Assembly (NCBI RefSeq): GCF_001428665.1
Contig: NZ_LMIJ01000030.1
Coordinates: 1-64,000, forward strand
Reading direction: 5' to 3'
DNA: 64,000 bases
DNA from: Acidovorax sp. Root219
GTDB taxonomy: Bacteria > Pseudomonadota > Gammaproteobacteria > Burkholderiales > Burkholderiaceae_C
Both the position numbers and the translations under genes were made by a program. The notes beneath the pieces were generated by a model. The model worked only from the letters and a program-made list of their open reading frames with translations, did not search any database and had not been told where the DNA came from. Positions 60,601 through 64,000 of this stretch are shown here, piece by piece (the stretch's first letter is position 1; the number at the start of each line of letters is the position of its first letter).

Positions 60601-63600
60601 CGGGATGCCGATGCGCAGCGTCTCGATGACCTTGACGGCCTCGTCGAAGGAAGCCTCTTCGGCCACGGGCGCAGCGACCGGTGCCACGGGGGCAGCGGGG
60701 GTCTCTGGCTCCGCGTCCAGGACGGGCTCCAGCACCGCTTCAACAGGTTGGGCGGGCTCGGCCACCACGGCCGGGGCCTGCAGTTCAGGCTCGGGGACAA
60801 ACTCCAGAACGGCTTCGGGCTCTGGCACGGCCTCGGGCTGTGCGGGGGCGCCGGCTTCCAGCAACTGGTCGTCGAGCGCGAATTCGAACGGAGTGTCGAA
60901 CACGGCCTGCACCACGGGCTCGGGCACGGGTGCAGGAGCGGGCTCAGCGGCCACCTCGAAGGCATCGAGCAGCGGCAGGTCGAAGTCCACCACGGTGGCG
61001 GCGACTGGCTCGACCACAACGGGAGGTTCGATGGCGGCCGGTGCGTCGATGCTGTCGGGCACCTGCGCGACGGCTTCGGCGAACACCGCGAAGTCGATCT
61101 CTTCGGTGACCGTGGAACTGGTGTCGGGCACGTCCTTGGGCGCCTCGAGCGCGATGATCTCGGGCTCGACGGCGTCTTCAGGGACTTCGGTGGAGACGAA
61201 ATCGGCGTGGACGATTTCTTCGTCTTCGTACGGCAAGGCTTCGGGCGCTGGCTCCAGGGCGACGGGGACATCGACCAGTTCCGGCACGGGCGCGAAGTCT
61301 TCCACCGGCTGGGGCACGATTTCAGGCAGCTCGGCGGGTACGTCGGCCACGGTGTTGTCGGCAGGCACCTCGATCAGGGAGGCAACCTCGGCAGGGCCGC
61401 CCGTCAATGGCAGCAAGGTGCCATCGTTGCGCATGGCCTCTGCGGCCTTGCGGAAGGCCTCGGGTTGCCAATGGGTCGGATTGCCCGAGGCCAGGCTGTC
61501 GGCCCAGTCGCCAAAGGCGTGCAGCGTATCGGTGGAAAGCTGCAGCAAGGGCGCGTGCATGGGCTTTTGTTCGGCCAGCCAGGCATTGAGCACCTGCTCC
61601 ATCGACCAGGCGGCTTCGCCGAAGTCGTTGAGGCCCACCATGCGCGAGCTGCCCTTCAAGGTATGGAAGGCACGGCGCAGCGTGGTCTGCTCGCTCAGTT
61701 CACCCGGCTCATTGCGCAGGGTGGCGATGGCTGCCAGGCCGGTGGCAACGACTTCGCGCGCTTCCTCCAGGAAGATTTCGAGCAGTTCGTCTTCGACGTC
61801 CACCGGGGGGCGCACCACGGGGGCCGGCAAGGCGGCGGCTGGCGCCGGGGTTGGCACGGGCGCCACAGGTGCTACAGGCGCAGCACCCAGGTGGCCGAAG
61901 CCGATGTCGGGAGCCAGTTGCTCGACCGGCGCCGGGGCGGGCGCGGGCTCGGCAAATTCGCCTGGCAGGGGCGAGAAGTCGGTGGGGGCACTTTCGGGCT
62001 CCTCGACCGGGAAGCGCGGCACCACATCGGGCAGCGGAATGGCGGCGCGCTCTTCGAGCTTGGCGGGCGTGACTTCCTGGGTGTCGCTGACGCGGGCGCG
62101 CGTGCGGCCCGTGAGGATGCGCAACTCGCCCAGTTCCTCGTCGTAGACGAAGAGCTTGCGCGCCATGGCGCGCTGGTAGCTGAGCATGTCGATCAGGAAG
62201 CCCAGGGCCCCCATGCTGCTGCCCAGCTTCTCGAAGACGGGCTGGCGCTCTTCCTCGGGGATGTCGTTGATCAGCAGGCGGTCCACGGTGTCGCGCATGC
62301 GCACCACGGCCAGCGAGGCCTGGTCCAGGCCAAGCACGGACAGCACGCCGCGCATCTGCGCCATGTGCCCGGGCACCGGGGCCAGCACCGTGGGGTCCTT
62401 GGGGTCGCGGAAGAACAGGTCCAGCGATTTTTCCGCCTCGGCCAGGGTGGCGCGCAGTTCGTCCACCACGCTGCCCATGGTCTGGTTGTCGCTGACACGG
62501 CGGTACAGCTCTTCCATCCAGCCTTCCAGGGGCTCGGGTTCGGCACCGGTGCCCACGGCTTCGAGCCGCTCGGACAGGCGGGCGGCGCGCACGGCCATCT
62601 GGTCTTCGGCCGCATCCAGCTCTTCGAACGCAGCCTGCAGGTACAGCACCGAGGTGGCCACTTCCATGGCCAGCGCAGCCGATGGCGGCTCGCCGGACTT
62701 GGTGGTGGCATCCATCACGTGCGTGAGCGCTGTGGCCAGCTTCTCGCTGCCAGGGCTGAGCTTGCGCAGCGAATCGCAGACCAGGCTGAACTGGTCGGCA
62801 GCGGGCTTGATCTTGTTGCGGTCACCGCCGGCCAGGGCCGACCAGGTTTCGGTGGCGGCGGCAATGCGCTTTCGGGCCTGGGCCAGCACGGCAGGGTCGA
62901 AACGGCCAAAGCGCGCGGTGTCGTAGTCCACCGGCTTGAAGCGGTCCAGGCTGAAGGCATGGCGCACGGTCATCAACGCGGGGAACCTGGCCTCCGCGCC
63001 CGCAGGCACCGTGGTCTGCGAGCAGAAGAACAGCAGGTCCTGCACCAGGCGGTCGGCAATGATGTTGTCGCCCTTGGCCAGGGTGGCGTACTGCATGAGC
63101 ACGCGGGAAGCCACACGCTTCACATACACGTCCGCTGGCAGCAGGCCGCCGGCAAAGGCTTCGAAGAAGGCGGCGCAGATCTTCCAGAACGCGCGCGACT
63201 GGCGGTCCGACTGGGCCGCAACCAGGCCCAGGCAGGTTTCGTACATGCTGCGGGCGGCCTTGAGGTCGCCCGTCTTGACGATGCGCAGCACCGCCGCGTC
63301 CAGGTGTGCCCGCGCCTGCGGGCCATAAGGCAGGGGTTCCGCAGGAATGGTGACTTCCGGCTCGCGGAAACGCCGCTCCACAGGCCACAGGTCTGCGGGG
63401 TGCACGCGCTCGGCTCCGGCCAGCGCCTGGGCTTCACGGTACTGGGGGAACAGGGCAACGGGCGAGACGGACTTGCCGGACAGCACGCTTTCCAGGTATT
63501 CGATCAGGCCGAAGCTGGCTTTTTCGATGGTGCTGGTGGCCTCATCGGTGCACAGCTCAGGGCGTTGCACAAAGCGCTGGACGGCGGACTCCATGGCCCG

Positions 63601-63873
63601 CAGCACGAGCGCCGGAGGCCCCATGCCGACCATTTCCAGCGCGCCGCTGGCCTGGTGCAGTTGCTGCCTTGCAATGCGCAAGGCGCCGGCGTCGAGCGCC
63701 GCAAGGTCCGACTCGGTCGCTGTTTCCACATCGCGCACAAAGCGGCGCATCGATTTGACGGCGCCCCCCAGGGATTTGCGCAGTTCGTCGAGCACCCAAG
63801 CCAAAGGACCCAGGTCCTGCTCTCCCTGGGTCCAGTCTGCGGCCGGTGCATTTTTGACATCAATAGATGGCAT
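57604..63873 (-). CDS. chpA: Pil-Chp chemosensory hybrid kinase ChpA/PilL
   Basis: The 2,089-residue protein is a CheA-type kinase for twitching motility. An N-terminal degenerate Hpt-like region is followed by three phosphotransfer domains: 'HTLKGSS' (about residue 735), 'HSLAGSS' (about 1130) and 'HTLKGSS' (about 1344). Low-complexity Pro/Glu/Val-rich linkers separate them. Then come the ATPase domain ('HLLRNCVAHGIENP', about 1658), a CheW-like domain (about 1790-1920) and a C-terminal receiver with Asp in 'VVLSDIEMPRMDG' (about 2012). It is followed by pilU and preceded by a chemoreceptor gene. Confidence 0.93.
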   Translation of the reverse strand: MPSIDVKNAPAADWTQGEQDLGPLAWVLDELRKSLGGAVKSMRRFVRDVETATESDLAALDAGALRIARQQLHQASGALEMVGMGPPALVLRAMESAVQRFVQRPELCTDEATSTIEKASFGLIEYLESVLSGKSVSPVALFPQYREAQALAGAERVHPADLWPVERRFREPEVTIPAEPLPYGPQARAHLDAAVLRIVKTGDLKAARSMYETCLGLVAAQSDRQSRAFWKICAAFFEAFAGGLLPADVYVKRVASRVLMQYATLAKGDNIIADRLVQDLLFFCSQTTVPAGAEARFPALMTVRHAFSLDRFKPVDYDTARFGRFDPAVLAQARKRIAAATETWSALAGGDRNKIKPAADQFSLVCDSLRKLSPGSEKLATALTHVMDATTKSGEPPSAALAMEVATSVLYLQAAFEELDAAEDQMAVRAARLSERLEAVGTGAEPEPLEGWMEELYRRVSDNQTMGSVVDELRATLAEAEKSLDLFFRDPKDPTVLAPVPGHMAQMRGVLSVLGLDQASLAVVRMRDTVDRLLINDIPEEERQPVFEKLGSSMGALGFLIDMLSYQRAMARKLFVYDEELGELRILTGRTRARVSDTQEVTPAKLEERAAIPLPDVVPRFPVEEPESAPTDFSPLPGEFAEPAPAPAPVEQLAPDIGFGHLGAAPVAPVAPVPTPAPAAALPAPVVRPPVDVEDELLEIFLEEAREVVATGLAAIATLRNEPGELSEQTTLRRAFHTLKGSSRMVGLNDFGEAAWSMEQVLNAWLAEQKPMHAPLLQLSTDTLHAFGDWADSLASGNPTHWQPEAFRKAAEAMRNDGTLLPLTGGPAEVASLIEVPADNTVADVPAELPEIVPQPVEDFAPVPELVDVPVALEPAPEALPYEDEEIVHADFVSTEVPEDAVEPEIIALEAPKDVPDTSSTVTEEIDFAVFAEAVAQVPDSIDAPAAIEPPVVVEPVAATVVDFDLPLLDAFEVAAEPAPAPVPEPVVQAVFDTPFEFALDDQLLEAGAPAQPEAVPEPEAVLEFVPEPELQAPAVVAEPAQPVEAVLEPVLDAEPETPAAPVAPVAAPVAEEASFDEAVKVIETLRIGIPLYNVYLNEADEWSRRLVTCLQEWSLELHEALPDTAVALAHSLAGSSATVGFNALSEMARVLEHALQHVQLQTRGSEEQARVFMDAAEDIRRLLHQFAAGFLKEPSQEVLEALRQILQTEVDNTLTPIEDEIDDEPVRDAEAEAEDSAAAALAAAEVAPALSVVPTGHVAPALSPVVHDSDHDQDVDDAIARAVALSSDLDDDIDVIDVIDPDLFPIFEEEAQELLPQLGGALRQWASRPDNLGARSEVLRALHTLKGSSRLAGAMRLGEMAHRLESAIEQLDVDTVTSAEIEPLQASFDGLQANFAALSAIGSQGPADAVVTLPVAAQAPVAKAAEPAAAAAGTATGTPEQRPAAATVAPAARLAGPSQLAPLRVAANQSVRVRAQLLDRLVNQAGEVMISRSRLDVRLSQFRSSLTDLSGNLDRLRLQLRDIEVQAESQMQSRLALSKDSAAGFDPLEFDRFTRVQELTRMMAESVNDVATVQRNLQRTMEGAEDDLIAQGRQARELQRDLLRTRMVEFEGIAERLYAVVRQASKETGKQIKLDITGGSIEMDRGVLDRMTPAFEHLLRNCVAHGIENPEARVAAGKPASGTITVDLHHEGNDVSVEFRDDGAGLNLPRIREKAIAQGLIEPGLDLSDADAANLIFTPGFSTASEVTGLAGRGIGMDVVRSEINALGGRIETTTETGKGAAFRMILPLTTAVTQVVMLRAGDLSIGVPANLVEIVRRTSVADLQEAYKSSHFNDGTEQLPFFWAGALLQASARSHESVGKTRPVVVFRSASQRIAMHVDEVLGNQEVVVKNLGPQLSRLPGLAGMSVLASGAVVLIYNPVALSTVYGDQVRAASADLPMVTDRVDAKGATVAPLPSGISQVPLILVVDDSITVRRVTQRLLQREGYRVALAADGLQALERLQDERPTVVLSDIEMPRMDGFDLARNIRADGALRDLPIIMITSRIAEKHREHAMELGVNHYLGKPYSDEELLSLIQHYARIAAAAEA

Positions 63874-63924
63874 GGGTTCGTCCCCGGCTGCAATGAGCCA
63901 GCTGGTTGATGACTACGGATCGCC

Positions 63925-64000
63925 TCAGGCGATCTTGAAACGGGCGACAGACTGGCGCAATTCTTCAGCCATGTGCGAGAGTTCGCGCACCTGCTGGGCC
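63925..64000 (-). CDS. pilJ: C-terminus of a methyl-accepting chemotaxis protein (PilJ-like, partial)
   Basis: The last 24 codons of a minus-strand gene enter the window and end in 'ELRQSVARFKIA' before TGA. That tail, with 'AQQVRELSHMAEELRQSVARF', is the usual end of methyl-accepting chemoreceptors. Because it is directly upstream of the ChpA gene, it is most likely PilJ, the receptor of the Pil-Chp system. The rest of the gene lies outside the window. Confidence 0.75.
   Translation of the reverse strand, partial: AQQVRELSHMAEELRQSVARFKIA

Noticed and set aside
59494-63909. Very long plus-strand open frame opposite chpA
   Set aside because: It is a shadow of the chpA gene on the other strand. 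High GC leaves such frames open, its composition is Gly/Arg/His-rich, and it has no recognisable domain.

Overview
The window is GC-rich, densely packed DNA of a beta-proteobacterium. Gene content and protein style point to the Comamonadaceae, most likely Acidovorax or a close relative: a beta-proteobacterial Pil-Chp chemotaxis kinase, a PyrR-PyrB-PyrC' pyrimidine block, TRAP transporters, an NCS2 purine carrier, Fbp-type iron uptake and a TamA/TamB pair. The genus is an inference from gene content; no rRNA is present. I see no prophage, insertion sequence, CRISPR array or integrase, so this reads as ordinary chromosome with a few small accessory patches.

Layout. 1-2.99 kb: the start of a possible acetyltransferase, a RibD-like reductase, a small membrane protein with an HExxH motif, a 2-oxoglutarate oxygenase and an anchored unknown. 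3.3-9.7 kb: tamA-tamB. 9.9 kb: tRNA-Arg(CCT), followed by about 500 bp without a gene. 10.5-12 kb: rhtA and a divergent Lrp-type regulator. 12.1-16 kb: small orphan genes, including a frameshifted DUF4126 gene. 16.1-21 kb: panE, a two-component system and a DegP/HtrA protease. 21-32 kb: galM and an EamA exporter, then a hexuronate oxidation locus. That locus has udh, a lactonase and dctPQM on one strand, and a FadR-type regulator, a porin and an alpha-ketoglutarate-semialdehyde dehydrogenase on the other. 32-36.8 kb: a DUF2946, TonB-receptor and PepSY uptake unit, then a small exported protein behind two palindromes. 36.9-43.2 kb: an MFS exporter with an AraC regulator, and a purine salvage group (NCS2 carrier, 8-oxoguanine deaminase, LysR). 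43.4-46.2 kb: iron ABC permease and ATPase. 46.4-50 kb: an orphan SiaB-like kinase, a DUF4166-DCC pair, a Yip1 protein and a small exported protein. 50-56 kb: an overlapping operon yqgE-ruvX-pyrR-pyrB-pyrC'-plsC, with a divergent photolyase. 56.3-64 kb: pilU, the giant ChpA-type kinase and the tail of a chemoreceptor (probably PilJ), for twitching motility.

How genes work together. In the hexuronate locus, the porin and the TRAP system bring the sugar acid in. Udh oxidises it to a lactone, the SMP-30 protein opens the lactone, and the semialdehyde dehydrogenase delivers 2-oxoglutarate. The two dehydratases that should link these steps are not in the window. Palindromes of the form TTGT-N3-ACAA type lie at the regulator's divergent promoter and before the porin.

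The most distinctive unexplained signal is a dispersed repeat of about 105-115 bp with four copies (2256, 9723, 19321 and 43285). Every copy begins within about 20 bp of a stop codon, in the sense orientation of the gene it follows. The copies share inverted-repeat arms and a conserved apical stem, and the paired bases differ between copies in a partly compensatory way. It looks like a mobile or domesticated 3'-end element. Other points worth a look are a lipobox on TamA, a 29-bp near-duplication that creates a nested minicistron between the DUF4166 and DCC genes, a C9 tract before a DUF4287 gene, and -10 boxes placed 6-8 nt before start codons.
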